Origin: Io17-Chloro-G2 sp034428715
GTDB lineage: Bacteria > Chloroflexota > Dehalococcoidia > Lucifugimonadales > UBA3495
Length of the DNA: 64,000 nucleotides
NCBI GenBank assembly: GCA_034428715.1
Contig: DAOUHE010000022.1
Span: forward strand, 31,194-95,193
Reading direction: 5' to 3'
Positions within the stretch are counted from its first letter, which is position 1, and each line of letters opens with the position of its first letter. Below are positions 52,892 to 60,624 of this stretch, piece by piece. The notes under the pieces were generated by a model. The model was not told the origin of the DNA, searched no databases, and was given only the letters and a program-made list of their open reading frames with translations. The position numbers were made by a program, and so were the translations under genes.

Positions 52892-54022
52892 ATGACCCGC
52901 CGGGCGGCTTTCGTATACGACCAGGCAATGTCCCAGCACCAGCTACGGGTGGATCACCCCATGCGGCCTGTCAGACTCCAAAATACGTTCGACCTGCTCG
53001 ATGCTTACGGGGCCTTTGACGAGAATACATCGCGTTTGATCCCGGCCCGTCCGGCCAGTGAAGAAGAGTTGGGCTGGCTGCACACCCACGAATATATCGA
53101 GGCGGTGAAGAGCTTCAGCCTAGGGATTTCGGGCTATGAATTGAGCCGCTTCAATTTCACCGGTCAGGGGGACAACCCTACCTACCCGGGCATGTATGAT
53201 GCCGCCGCGCTGAGCACCGGCGGCAGCCTGGTGGCGGCGGAAATGGTGGCCCAGGGACAGGTGGAGGTGGCATTCAACATATCCGGCGGCCTGCACCACG
53301 CGGCGCCGGGGCATGCTTCCGGATTCTGTGTGTTCAACGACCCGGCACTGGCGGTCAAGTACTTTCTGGCCCAGGGCTGGAGGGTTGCTTACGTCGACAT
53401 CGACGCCCACCATGGGGACGGCGTTCAAAACCCTTTTTTCGACGACCCCAGGGTATTGACCATTTCGGTTCACGAGTCTGGGCAGTATCTATTCCCTGGT
53501 ACTGGCCACGCCAATGAAGTGGGAGTTGGGCCTGGATTGGGCTACTCCGTTAACCTGCCCCTCTATCCCTACACCGGAGACGAGGTCTACCTGGAATCGT
53601 TCGGCGAAATCGTGCCACCGCTGTTGCGGGCCTTTGCCCCCGACGTGTTGGTGACCCAGTTGGGCATAGATAGCTACCACAGTGACCCGCTGACCCATCT
53701 CCAGATCACCACCAGGGGTTACGTGGCTGCGATCAGGGAACTGGCAGCTTTGCAAATACCGTGGCTGGCCCTGGGCGGCGGAGGTTATGACCTGAGCGCA
53801 GTGGCCAGGGGATGGGCGTTGGCTTATGGAGTGATGCTGGATGTGGAGTGGCCGGATCAGTTGCCGCCAGGATTCGCCGAAAAGTTGGGAGGGGACAAGC
53901 TGAGGGACACTATAGATCCTATGGTTCCCGACGATGTTCGCCGGAACGCCCGAAACTTCGCGGAGGAAAGCACGACCGCCATCAAGCAAGAGGTGTTTCC
54001 GGTACATTCCTTGACGGTCTGA
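52892..54022 (+). CDS. Histone deacetylase superfamily amidohydrolase (AcuC-like)
   Basis: 376 aa. Zinc amidohydrolase of the class I/II HDAC fold; bacterial members deacetylate acetyl-CoA synthetase (AcuC), polyamines or other amides. HPMRPVRLQNTFDLL, LHTHEYIEAV, GGLHHAAPGHASGFCVFNDPALA (tandem catalytic His), YVDIDAHHGDGVQNPFF (zinc Asp/His), LGIDSYHSDPLTHLQIT (second zinc Asp region) and LALGGGGYD are all intact. In AcuC operons acuA is usually adjacent; here it is not. Convergent with the small gene at 54337. Confidence 0.93.
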   Translation: MTRRAAFVYDQAMSQHQLRVDHPMRPVRLQNTFDLLDAYGAFDENTSRLIPARPASEEELGWLHTHEYIEAVKSFSLGISGYELSRFNFTGQGDNPTYPGMYDAAALSTGGSLVAAEMVAQGQVEVAFNISGGLHHAAPGHASGFCVFNDPALAVKYFLAQGWRVAYVDIDAHHGDGVQNPFFDDPRVLTISVHESGQYLFPGTGHANEVGVGPGLGYSVNLPLYPYTGDEVYLESFGEIVPPLLRAFAPDVLVTQLGIDSYHSDPLTHLQITTRGYVAAIRELAALQIPWLALGGGGYDLSAVARGWALAYGVMLDVEWPDQLPPGFAEKLGGDKLRDTIDPMVPDDVRRNARNFAEESTTAIKQEVFPVHSLTV

Positions 54023-54336
54023 GACTTATCTTAGGGACGACCGGCGATCTTATGACCCGCGCTGTCGTGGGATTCCGCCTTGGCCGAAAGCTGTCATTCT
54101 GAAAAGCCCAACGCCAAAAGAACCTAAAGCCGTGGATGCGGCGTGCCGGTTGCGAGCTTAAGCCCACGATTAAAAACCCCCCGTCGCTTTGGGGGAGAAA
54201 GTTTATGGGGCTTTTAGGGCGAACCCCCACCGTTTGTGGGGGAATTCACTATTTCCGCAGGACGGCATGCGCGTTAGTTATAGTTCCACCCAGGGCACGT
54301 TCAACTGGGAAATCGGCGTATCAGACCTAGAATGGG
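54023..54336. other. Intergenic region with decayed dispersed repeat
   Basis: 314 bp between convergent genes. 54092-54221 is dispersed repeat copy C. The remainder has no supported gene or terminator. Confidence 0.5.
54092..54221 (+). repeat. Dispersed MITE-like repeat, copy C (decayed)
   Basis: Aligns along its whole length with copy B but with many changes: TGTCATTCTGAAAAGCCCAA, then CGTGGATG, TTGCGAGCTTAAGCCCACGA, and the tail ATGGGGCTTTTAGGGCGAA. Because tail similarity extends past the TGACA end, the ancestral unit was about 130-136 bp. Confidence 0.6.
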
Positions 54337-54687
54337 TTAGTTTACGTGGTGCTCCCGGTGCAACAAATCTTTGGCCGCGTCGCCGATGTTTGCCTCAATG
54401 CAGTCGCGAAGGGTGGAATAGATAGATTTGTTGATGGCATCCATCATCCACTTTTCGTAAGATGGGTCGGTCTGGTATTGGTTTTTCAACGTTATGAGGC
54501 GTTGTAACAGGCTGAAGTAATGAAACTGCAAGGGAGTAAGGGGAGAGTCCACTCCCTCTACGACCCAAGTGTTCTCAGTAGCCTGGTCTTCAGCAGGATG
54601 CTCTTCCATAAGCTGATCTTTAGCAGATATATCTTCGGTGGCGTTGGTAGCTGCCACCTCTTGGTCTGCGCTTTCTTTTGCGCTCAT
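54337..54687 (-). CDS. Small hypothetical protein near dnaK
   Basis: 116 aa. The acidic, low-complexity first half (EDISAKDQLMEEHPAEDQATE) is followed by a helical second half (PLTPLQFHYFSLLQRLITL, DAINKSIYSTLRDCIEANIGDAAKDLL). No signal, helix bundle in membrane, or known motif. It follows the dnaK gene on the same strand by 112 bp and might belong to the heat-shock transcript, but there is no evidence for a chaperone role. No J-domain is present. Confidence 0.6.
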   Translation of the reverse strand: MSAKESADQEVAATNATEDISAKDQLMEEHPAEDQATENTWVVEGVDSPLTPLQFHYFSLLQRLITLKNQYQTDPSYEKWMMDAINKSIYSTLRDCIEANIGDAAKDLLHREHHVN

Positions 54688-54799
54688 TTCCTCTCCGACA
54701 GGTTTAACCTAAAATTGCGAGGTCTCGCCTTTGCGAGGATAACGGCAAAGCCATTATAACAGACGTTACAAAGGGCCGTAATGGGAAAACCCCCGATTT

Positions 54800-56704
54800 T
54801 TATACCTCCCGAAACTCACCTTCGACTGTGCCGTCTTCAGAATCACCGTCATCAGGTGGTGAAACCTCGCCTTCAGGAGTGTCCTCGGTTGGGGCAGTTT
54901 GGGTGTAAACAGCCTCCCCCAAGCGCAGCATGATCTCGTTCAGGTCATTCATGGCCGTTTGCATCTCGGCCGTGTTTTCGCTGGCGACAGCCGCCTTGAG
55001 GGTGGCGATCTTGCCTTCCACTTCCTCTTTTAATTCCGAAGGCACCTTATCGGCGTTGTCCTCCAGCAGTTTCTCGGTGGTGTAGACCAGCGAGTCGGCC
55101 TGGTTGCGCGTCTCCACCTCGGCCCGTTTCTGCTGGTCTTCGGCTTCGTGGGTCTTCGCCTCGTTGATCAGGCGCTGGATCTCGTCGTCGGCGAGGCCGG
55201 ATCCGGACTGGATGACGATCTTTTGTTCTTTGCCAGTGCCTTTGTCGCTGGCCGACACGCTTAGGATGCCGTTGGCATCGATGTCGAAGGCAACTTCGAT
55301 CTGGGGCACTCCCCGGGGGGCGGGCAGAACGCCGTCGAGCATGAACCGGCCTATTGACTTGTTGTCGGCGGCCATGGAACGTTCACCTTGCAATACGTGG
55401 ATGTCAACGCTGGTTTGGCCGTTGGCCGCGGTGGTGAAGGTCTCGTTCTTTCGGGTGGGAATGGTGGTGTTGCGCTCGATGAGGGTAGTCATCACGCTGC
55501 CCAAGGTTTCCAGCCCCAAGGTGAGGGGTGTCACGTCCAGCAATACTATGTCGCTGATGTCGCCGGCCAGGATACCGGCCTGGATCGCCGCGCCCAAGGC
55601 CACGACTTCGTCGGGGTTGACGTTGCGCGCCGGTTCTTTGCCAAAGATGCTTTTCACCTTCTCCTGAACGGCGGGCATGCGGGTCATGCCTCCCACCAAG
55701 ACCACTTCATCGATGCTGCCGGTGCTGATGCCCGAGTCTTCCAGAGCCTGGCGGCAGGGCCCTTCGGTCTTGTCGATCAGCCCGGCCACCAGTTGCTCCA
55801 GCCGGGCCCGGCTCAAGGTTTTAACCAGGTGTTGCGGCCCGCTGGCATCGGCCGTGATGAACGGCAGGTTGATCTCTGTCTCCACCACGCTTGAAAGCTC
55901 CACCTTCGCCCGTTCGGCGGCGTCTCGCAACCGTTGCAAAGCCATGCGGTCCTTGCTCAGGTCGATGCCGGTTTCTTGTAAGAATTCCTGGTTGAGCCAA
56001 TCCAAAACCGCTTGATCGAAATCGTCTCCGCCCAGGAAGGTATCGCCATTGGTTGACTTTACTTCGAACACACCGTCACCCAACTGGAGAATGGTGATGT
56101 CGAAGGTGCCGCCGCCCAGGTCAAACACGGCGATAGCGGCTTCAGTCTGTTTCTTGTCCAGGCCGTAGGCCAATGACGATGCGGTAGGCTCGTTTATGAT
56201 CCGCAAGACTTCCAGGCCGGCGATGGTGCCGGCGTCCTTGGTGGCTTGACGTTGGGTATCATTGAAGTAGGCGGGCACGGTGATGATCGCCTGGGTGATC
56301 TTTTCTCCCAGCTTGGCCTCGGCGTCTTGTTTGATCTTTTGGAGGACGAAGGAGGATATCCGGGGCGGCGCGTGGGCCTCTCCGGCCAATTCAACGTAGG
56401 CGTCGCCATCGGCGCCTTTGACGATCTTATACGGCAGGCGTTGTTGGGCCTGCTGAATCTCGGGGTCGTCAAATTTGCGGCCCATCAACCGTTTTACCGA
56501 GAACAGGGTGTTCTCTGGGTTGGTGACCGCTTGGCGCTTGGCCACCTGGCCCACGTACCTCTCGCCGGTCTTGGTGTTGACCGCCACCACCGACGGGGTT
56601 ATGCGGCCGCCTTCGGCATTCTCTACTATCTCGGGCTCGCCGGCTTCAATGACCGCCGCCACCGAGTTGGTAGTACCCAGATCGATGCCCAGGACTTTAG
56701 CCAT
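54800..56704 (-). CDS. dnaK: Chaperone DnaK (Hsp70)
   Basis: 634 aa from ATG 56704. GIDLGTTNSVAAV (phosphate 1), VPAYFNDTQRQATKDAG, INEPTASSLAYGLDK, VFDLGGGTFDI and VLVGGMTRMPAVQ mark the ATPase; LLDVTPLTLGLETLG begins the substrate-binding domain; the C-terminus is acidic (DDGDSEDGTVEGEFREV). ATP-driven holdase/foldase. The start overlaps the grpE stop by 8 bp (ATGGCTAA), so the two are coupled. A dnaJ gene is not found next to it. Upstream in-frame sequence belongs to grpE's antisense frame and is not part of the gene. Confidence 0.98.
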   Translation of the reverse strand: MAKVLGIDLGTTNSVAAVIEAGEPEIVENAEGGRITPSVVAVNTKTGERYVGQVAKRQAVTNPENTLFSVKRLMGRKFDDPEIQQAQQRLPYKIVKGADGDAYVELAGEAHAPPRISSFVLQKIKQDAEAKLGEKITQAIITVPAYFNDTQRQATKDAGTIAGLEVLRIINEPTASSLAYGLDKKQTEAAIAVFDLGGGTFDITILQLGDGVFEVKSTNGDTFLGGDDFDQAVLDWLNQEFLQETGIDLSKDRMALQRLRDAAERAKVELSSVVETEINLPFITADASGPQHLVKTLSRARLEQLVAGLIDKTEGPCRQALEDSGISTGSIDEVVLVGGMTRMPAVQEKVKSIFGKEPARNVNPDEVVALGAAIQAGILAGDISDIVLLDVTPLTLGLETLGSVMTTLIERNTTIPTRKNETFTTAANGQTSVDIHVLQGERSMAADNKSIGRFMLDGVLPAPRGVPQIEVAFDIDANGILSVSASDKGTGKEQKIVIQSGSGLADDEIQRLINEAKTHEAEDQQKRAEVETRNQADSLVYTTEKLLEDNADKVPSELKEEVEGKIATLKAAVASENTAEMQTAMNDLNEIMLRLGEAVYTQTAPTEDTPEGEVSPPDDGDSEDGTVEGEFREV

Positions 56705-57407
56705 TGTTTGTCTCCTCCACTTCACTGCTGGTATTGCCCGTCCCGACGCCGCGTGGCTCCCTGGCCACAATGACCTGGGCGGGCTGGATGATCCTGTCGT
56801 GCAGCCGGTATCCTTGGCGGACTGCTTGGATGACATGGCCGGGCGGGTATTCACTTGATTCATCGGTGCCCAAGGCTTCATGTTCTATGGGGTTGAACAC
56901 GGTACCCACGGCTTCGATCGCTGTGACGCCCTCGGATTCCAACAAGGTTATGAACTTTCGCTGGATCAGCTTGACTCCTTGCATCCAAGAAGATTCGATC
57001 TTGGAAGAATCTAGAGTCTGAGGTCCTTGACCAGGGGTTTCTCCTCCAGAAGCATCAGCCCCCGGCCCGCCGGCATGGCCCATAGCCAGGTCTAACTCTT
57101 CAACCACCGGAAGCAATTTGGCGATGAGCCGGCTGTTGGAATACTTTCCCTGAGATATCCGCTCCTCGTCGGAACGGCGCCGCGAATTCGCCATTTCCGC
57201 CTGGGCCCTCTGTGCCATGTCCAAATTTTGGGCGGCCTTTGCCCGGGTGTCTTGCAGGATCCCTTTCAGGTAATCTACCTGCTCTTCCCAGGGCAGTTCC
57301 GCGAAGGCGTCAGACTCGATGTCGATTTCGGCGGTGACGGTTTCAGGGGAAGCTGCATCTTCTGTGTCGCAGTTCTCTCGTTCCGCGTTTTGGTTTTCTT
57401 CCGCCAT
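56697..57407 (-). CDS. grpE: Nucleotide exchange factor GrpE
   Basis: 236 aa, longer than usual. Acidic N-terminus (ENQNAERENCDTEDAASPE), a coiled coil (LPWEEQVDYLKGILQDTRAKAAQNLDMAQR at ~40-70), RRRSDEERISQGKYSNSRLIAKLLPVVEELDLAM, an inserted Gly/Ser loop (GGPGADASGGETPGQGP) and the beta domain (VGTVFNPIEHEAL, VIQAVRQGYRLHDRIIQPAQVIVA). It releases ADP from DnaK. Located between hspR and dnaK; a palindromic repeat lies in the 167-bp gap before it. Long blocks are described by position. Confidence 0.95.
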   Translation of the reverse strand: MAEENQNAERENCDTEDAASPETVTAEIDIESDAFAELPWEEQVDYLKGILQDTRAKAAQNLDMAQRAQAEMANSRRRSDEERISQGKYSNSRLIAKLLPVVEELDLAMGHAGGPGADASGGETPGQGPQTLDSSKIESSWMQGVKLIQRKFITLLESEGVTAIEAVGTVFNPIEHEALGTDESSEYPPGHVIQAVRQGYRLHDRIIQPAQVIVAREPRGVGTGNTSSEVEETNNG

Positions 57408-57469
57408 TTATTACTTCCTGTTATTAATTCCTGGTTGATGGTTTGATGGGTCTTTCTAATAACGGGCCG

Positions 57470-57537
57470 CCCTCACCCAGCCCCCGATTAGATCGTGGGC
57501 ATCCCTCTCCCAGTGGGAGAGGGACCGAGGGTGAGGG
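57470..57537. repeat. REP-like nested palindrome between hspR and grpE
   Basis: The outer arms CCCTCACCC (57470-57478) and GGGTGAGGG (57529-57537) enclose a perfect inner hairpin CCCTCTCCC-AGT-GGGAGAGGG (57503-57523). Elements of this type (ccctctccc...gggagaggg...gggtgaggg) are, from general knowledge, scattered in many environmental bacterial genomes. Within the hspR-grpE-dnaK transcript it would form a stable intercistronic structure. Confidence 0.7.
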
Positions 57538-57574
57538 TTTTCGTGGCGAATCACTTTTCCACTGTTTTAGATGC

Positions 57575-58138
57575 CTAGTCGTCCACCGGGAGATTCATCT
57601 CCTGAAAAACCCTGGCCAATTCCCGTTCAACAGCTTCTTTCATGTGACCGGTTTGAGGTTGACTCTTGTCGTAGCTGGCCAGGCGCTGCTTCATTCGCAG
57701 CAGGCTGTCGACCATTCCCAGGGTATGCTCAACCCCTGCTAGATTCATGCCTAGATTGTTAACCAAATGGCGTATCAGCCGCAGCTTCCGAATGTCATCC
57801 CTGGAGTAAAGCCTGAGCATCCCCATGGTACGGCCCGGATTGATCAGCCCCAGCCGTTCGTACTTTCGAAGGGTCTGGGGGTGCATGGCCAAAATGCGGG
57901 CGGCTACGCTAATGATGTAGACGCCTTCCATCGCTATAGTGGGCTCTTGTTCCGCCGGCTGGTTTCCGGCCGGTTGGTTTCCTGGCGAAGGGTCTATAGG
58001 GCTGGCTTCCCGTTTTTGCCCATGGGGTTTGGCCACCTGCCCGGTTTTAGCCAACGATGCGTTTTGGGGACGCGCCGGTGGCGTTTGGGGCCCGGTCCGT
58101 GCTTGGGTCTCCACCTGTCTTTTTGACTTGAAGTACAT
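57575..58138 (-). CDS. hspR: MerR-family heat-shock repressor HspR
   Basis: 187 aa from ATG 58138 (TTG 58168 would add 10). The first ~90 residues are disordered (Gln/Pro/Ala-rich); then EGVYIISVAARILAMHPQTLRKYERLGLINPGRT, the winged-helix DNA-binding head of HspR, with RLYSRDDIRKLRLIRHLVNNLGMNLAGVE and a coiled-coil tail. HspR represses dnaK operons by binding inverted CTTGA/TCAAG (HAIR) sites. It heads the hspR-grpE-dnaK run and a HAIR-like dyad lies upstream at 58314-58356, so autoregulation is likely. HspR usually follows dnaJ; here it is first. Conserved block spans residues ~95-160. Confidence 0.9.
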   Translation of the reverse strand: MYFKSKRQVETQARTGPQTPPARPQNASLAKTGQVAKPHGQKREASPIDPSPGNQPAGNQPAEQEPTIAMEGVYIISVAARILAMHPQTLRKYERLGLINPGRTMGMLRLYSRDDIRKLRLIRHLVNNLGMNLAGVEHTLGMVDSLLRMKQRLASYDKSQPQTGHMKEAVERELARVFQEMNLPVDD

Positions 58139-58291
58139 TTTCCAGTTCTCGCCAAACCTGTGAATCAAACGCGGAATAGGAGGTACACCAACTGGACAAC
58201 GTGGTGAATCCTTATTGGTGGTCCAATTCGTATATTAACCAACGCCAGTCACAAAGTCTAGGAAATGCCAAATGGCTGTTATCGAGCCTTC

Positions 58292-58308
58292 GTCACAGTA
58301 GTTGTGAC
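58292..58308. promoter_or_regulatory. Inverted repeat at the expected 5' end of the hspR transcript
   Basis: GTCACA, 5-nt spacer, TGTGAC. With the leftward -10 at 58316-58321, transcription would start near 58309, so this dyad would be the very 5' end of the hspR mRNA (a protective hairpin) or a second operator. Confidence 0.45.
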
Positions 58309-58313
58309 ATTCA

Positions 58314-58356
58314 ATATGATATGACTTGATACGAAGCGTGTCAAGATGTATCATAT
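58314..58356. promoter_or_regulatory. HAIR-like operator with symmetric divergent promoters
   Basis: ATATGATA-N3-CTTGA-N11-TCAAG-N3-TATCATAT, a 43-bp dyad. The inner CTTGA-N11-TCAAG has exactly the spacing of the HspR HAIR box (CTTGAGT-N7-ACTCAAG). Leftward: -35 TTGACA (58344-58339), 17 bp, -10 TATCAT (58321-58316), toward hspR-grpE-dnaK. Rightward: -35 TTGATA (58326-58331), 17 bp, -10 TATCAT (58349-58354), toward the zinc-ribbon gene. Both -35 elements lie inside the HAIR half-sites, so HspR binding should block both. Confidence 0.82.
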
Positions 58357-58396
58357 GCCACAGATAAAAGTTTAGGAGGTTTTTACCCCGGTCAGG

Positions 58397-58588
58397 GTGG
58401 TGTACGAGATGATTAAATTTAAGGTCTGTCCCCGATGTAATGGAGATCTGTATCTAAACCAAGACAACTTCGGAAAATACTTGAACTGCCTGCAGTGCGG
58501 CTATATGAAGGATTTGGAAACGCCAGCACTGACTAAGGATGAGAAAGTGACTAAGCCGGCCGCTATCGCGGGCCGGCGGGCGGCGTAG
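58397..58588 (+). CDS. Small zinc-ribbon protein
   Basis: 63 aa from GTG 58397, or 59 aa from ATG 58409. VCPRCNGDLYLNQD and LNCLQCGYMKDLE give a four-Cys zinc ribbon (CxxC...CxxC). AGGAGG at 58374-58379 is rather far upstream for either start. No other domain. Its promoter appears to be shared with hspR, so it may be heat-induced. A clear terminator follows 20 bp after the stop. Function unknown; zinc ribbons of this size often bind RNA polymerase, nucleic acid or partner proteins. Confidence 0.8.
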   Translation: MVYEMIKFKVCPRCNGDLYLNQDNFGKYLNCLQCGYMKDLETPALTKDEKVTKPAAIAGRRAA

Positions 58589-58607
58589 TCTAAAGGTTTA
58601 TTAAGAA

Positions 58608-58640
58608 AACAGGCCTCTGATCAACAGGGGCCTGTTGTTT
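58608..58640 (+). terminator. Rho-independent terminator after the zinc-ribbon gene
   Basis: AACAGGCC (58608-58615) pairs with GGCCTGTT (58629-58636), followed by GTTT. The molybdoenzyme gene converges on it from the right. Confidence 0.75.
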
Positions 58641-58680
58641 CACCAGCGCGGGACGCCGCCATAGGTGGCAGGTCTGCTGC

Positions 58681-59298
58681 CTACTTGGTCAATTCAGGCC
58701 AGAACCGCTCTTCTTTCCATGGATCGGCGTTGTTGTTGTATCCGCGTACTTCCCAAAACCCCGGCCTATCTTCGGCCATCAGTTCGATTCCGTTCAGCCA
58801 TTTCGCGCTTTTCCATCCGTAACGGCTGGGAACGATCAGCCGTAGGGGCCAACCGTGGCCTTCTCCCAGTTCCTCACCGTCCTGTTTATGCGCCAAAAAG
58901 CCTTCGTCCAGAGCTAAATCTAGGGGGAGGTTGGTGCTATATCCCCCAAAGCAGTGGGCCATGATGAAATTGGCTTCCGGCTTGGGCTGTGCCATGGCCA
59001 CCAATCTGCTTAGAGCGATCCCCTCCCAGGTGTTGTCCAGAGCGCTCCATTGGGTGACGCAGTGAAAATCCGCGGTGATGATGGTTAGGCCAAGTTTGAT
59101 GAAACTTTCCCAATCAAGTTCGATCTCCTGGCCCACCAGTCCAATGACCCGGAATCTCCAGGTGGCCAGGTCCACTTTTGGCGCCGACCCGTAAGTGAGG
59201 ACGGGAAATTTATTGGTCAAAAACTGGCCCGGCGGCACCCTGCTTTCGGGTCCCAGGTGAGGGGCGTCTTTGATTTGATCGGGCCGCTTCATCATCAA
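58681..59298 (-). CDS. Sulfite oxidase-like molybdopterin oxidoreductase
   Basis: 205 aa. Mo-pterin domain of the sulfite oxidase/YedY (MsrP) family: GQFLTNKFPVLTYG at the N-terminus, TADFHCVTQWSALDNTWEGI with the Mo-ligand Cys80, AHCFGGYSTNLPLDLAL, and GHGWPLRLIVPSRYGWKSAKWLNGIEL. No Tat signal or transmembrane segment is visible, so it looks cytoplasmic, unlike MsrP. The usual heme partner (MsrQ) is not adjacent. The substrate may be a sulfoxide, sulfite or other oxo-acceptor. The length fits the short stand-alone group. Confidence 0.9.
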   Translation of the reverse strand: MMMKRPDQIKDAPHLGPESRVPPGQFLTNKFPVLTYGSAPKVDLATWRFRVIGLVGQEIELDWESFIKLGLTIITADFHCVTQWSALDNTWEGIALSRLVAMAQPKPEANFIMAHCFGGYSTNLPLDLALDEGFLAHKQDGEELGEGHGWPLRLIVPSRYGWKSAKWLNGIELMAEDRPGFWEVRGYNNNADPWKEERFWPELTK

Positions 59299-59453
59299 TG
59301 GATACCTCTATTATCAGCCCTGCCCGACTCGGGCAAGACAGCTTTTATTCAGGCGATCTTGTCAGACCAGCGGATAACCGTGTGACCCCAGCGTGGACCT
59401 CGTTGATCTAGGGTCCGCGCTGAGTCTGCATCTGGGAACCGGCGGAAGCCCGC

Positions 59454-60500
59454 TTACGGCTCCGCGGATATCTCTCCGGCGGGGCCTTGGGTTATTTCAC
59501 CAACCACCGCGGCCACCTGGGTGCCCGCGGCCTCTAGCTTTGACAAGAGGTCTGGCAATTTGGCTTGGGGCACGGAGATGAGCAATCCGCCCGATGTCTG
59601 GGCATCGCACAGCATTATCTGTTGGCGCTGGGTCAACTCGGGATGCCATTTCACGGAGGCGCTGACACTGTCTAGGTTCCGGTGGGTTCCTCCCGGCGCG
59701 ATGTCCTGATCCAGCAACTCCCAGGCGCCTTCTAGCACCGGGACGGCCGAGGCCTTGATGGTGGCCCCTACTTCGCTGGCCCGTACCATTCCCCGTAAGT
59801 GTCCCATCAGGCCGTATCCAGTGACGTCGGTGCAGGCGTTGACGCCCACCGCCATCATGGCTTCCGCGGCGGCCTTATTCAGCGTGCCCATGGTGTCCAG
59901 AGCGCCCTGCATCACCTCGGCGGAAACCTTGCCTTGCTTGCCTGCCGTGGTGATGATGCCGGTGCCAAGGGGTTTGGTCAGAACCAACACATCACCCGCT
60001 TTAGCGCCGGCGTTGGTCACCTGTTTTCCTGGCTCCACTATGCCGATGACTGCCATGCCATATTTGGGTTCAGGGTCGTCTATGGTGTGGCCGCCCACGA
60101 TCAGGCAGCCGGCTTCGGCCGCCTTTGCGTAACCGCCCTTCAGGACATCGGCCAGCATTTCGTTGGCCAGGTCGGCGGGGAATCCCACCACGTTTAACGC
60201 CATCAGCGGCTTGCCGCCCATAGCGTACACGTCGCTCAAGGCGTTGGCGGCGGCGATGGCCCCGAATTGGTAAGGGTCGTCGGCGATGGGCGGGAAAAAG
60301 TCCACGGTGAAAATCAGCGCCGTCTCGTCGTTTATCTTGTAAACGGCGGCATCGTCTCCCGTCTGGTTGCCCACCAATAGATCAGGATGTTCGACCACGG
60401 GAAGTTGTTTCAGGACCTGGACCAAGTCCTCAAGGTTAAGCTTACCGGCTCAACCGGCGCAGTGGGAAAGCTCGGTCAAGCGGATTTCGCTGCTCTGCAT
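59454..60500 (-). CDS. selD: Selenophosphate synthetase containing selenocysteine (UGA)
   Basis: 348 aa if TGA 60450-60452 is read as Sec. ATG 60500 gives MQSSEIRLTELSHCAG-U-AGKLNLEDLVQVL; the UGA is codon 17, the position of catalytic Cys17 of E. coli SelD, followed by Lys20 (U-A-G-K). After it: DDAAVYKINDETALIFTVDFFPPI (ATP/Mg Asp), FGAIAAANALSDVYAMGG, VGGHTIDDPEPKYG and TDVTGYGLMGHL. It makes selenophosphate from selenide and ATP. Automatic callers would start at 60425 and lose the active site. It fits with selA at 28189. The second Cys of the usual C-G-C is Gly here. Confidence 0.95.
60412..60455 (-). promoter_or_regulatory. Candidate bacterial SECIS region of selD
   Basis: Two stems follow or include the UGA on the coding strand. 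Stem 1: GGTTGAGC (60455-60448) pairs with GCTTAACC (60441-60434), 8 pairs with one G-U, loop CGGTAA; the UGA is within its 5' arm. Stem 2: AGGAC (60430-60426) and GTCCT (60416-60412) with a loop containing GGTCC, starting 19 nt after the UGA. Bacterial SECIS elements lie directly after the UGA with a small apical loop containing GU, so either could be the SelB target. Structure was paired by eye only. Confidence 0.55.
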
Positions 60501-60624
60501 CGGTGACTCCTGAAAATACCTGTATGGGGATGGGGAGATTATATCATCCCACCTGATCCAAACGCTGTCTGGTATCGTATTCCCTGGGGTTAGACATCGC
60601 CCGGAAGGCGAGGCGGGAGCTGAT

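Noticed and set aside
58200..58330. Short plus-strand ORF after AGGAGGT (about 43 codons from GTG GTG)
   Set aside because: It ends at the HAIR dyad, has no recognisable content, and would cover the hspR leader.
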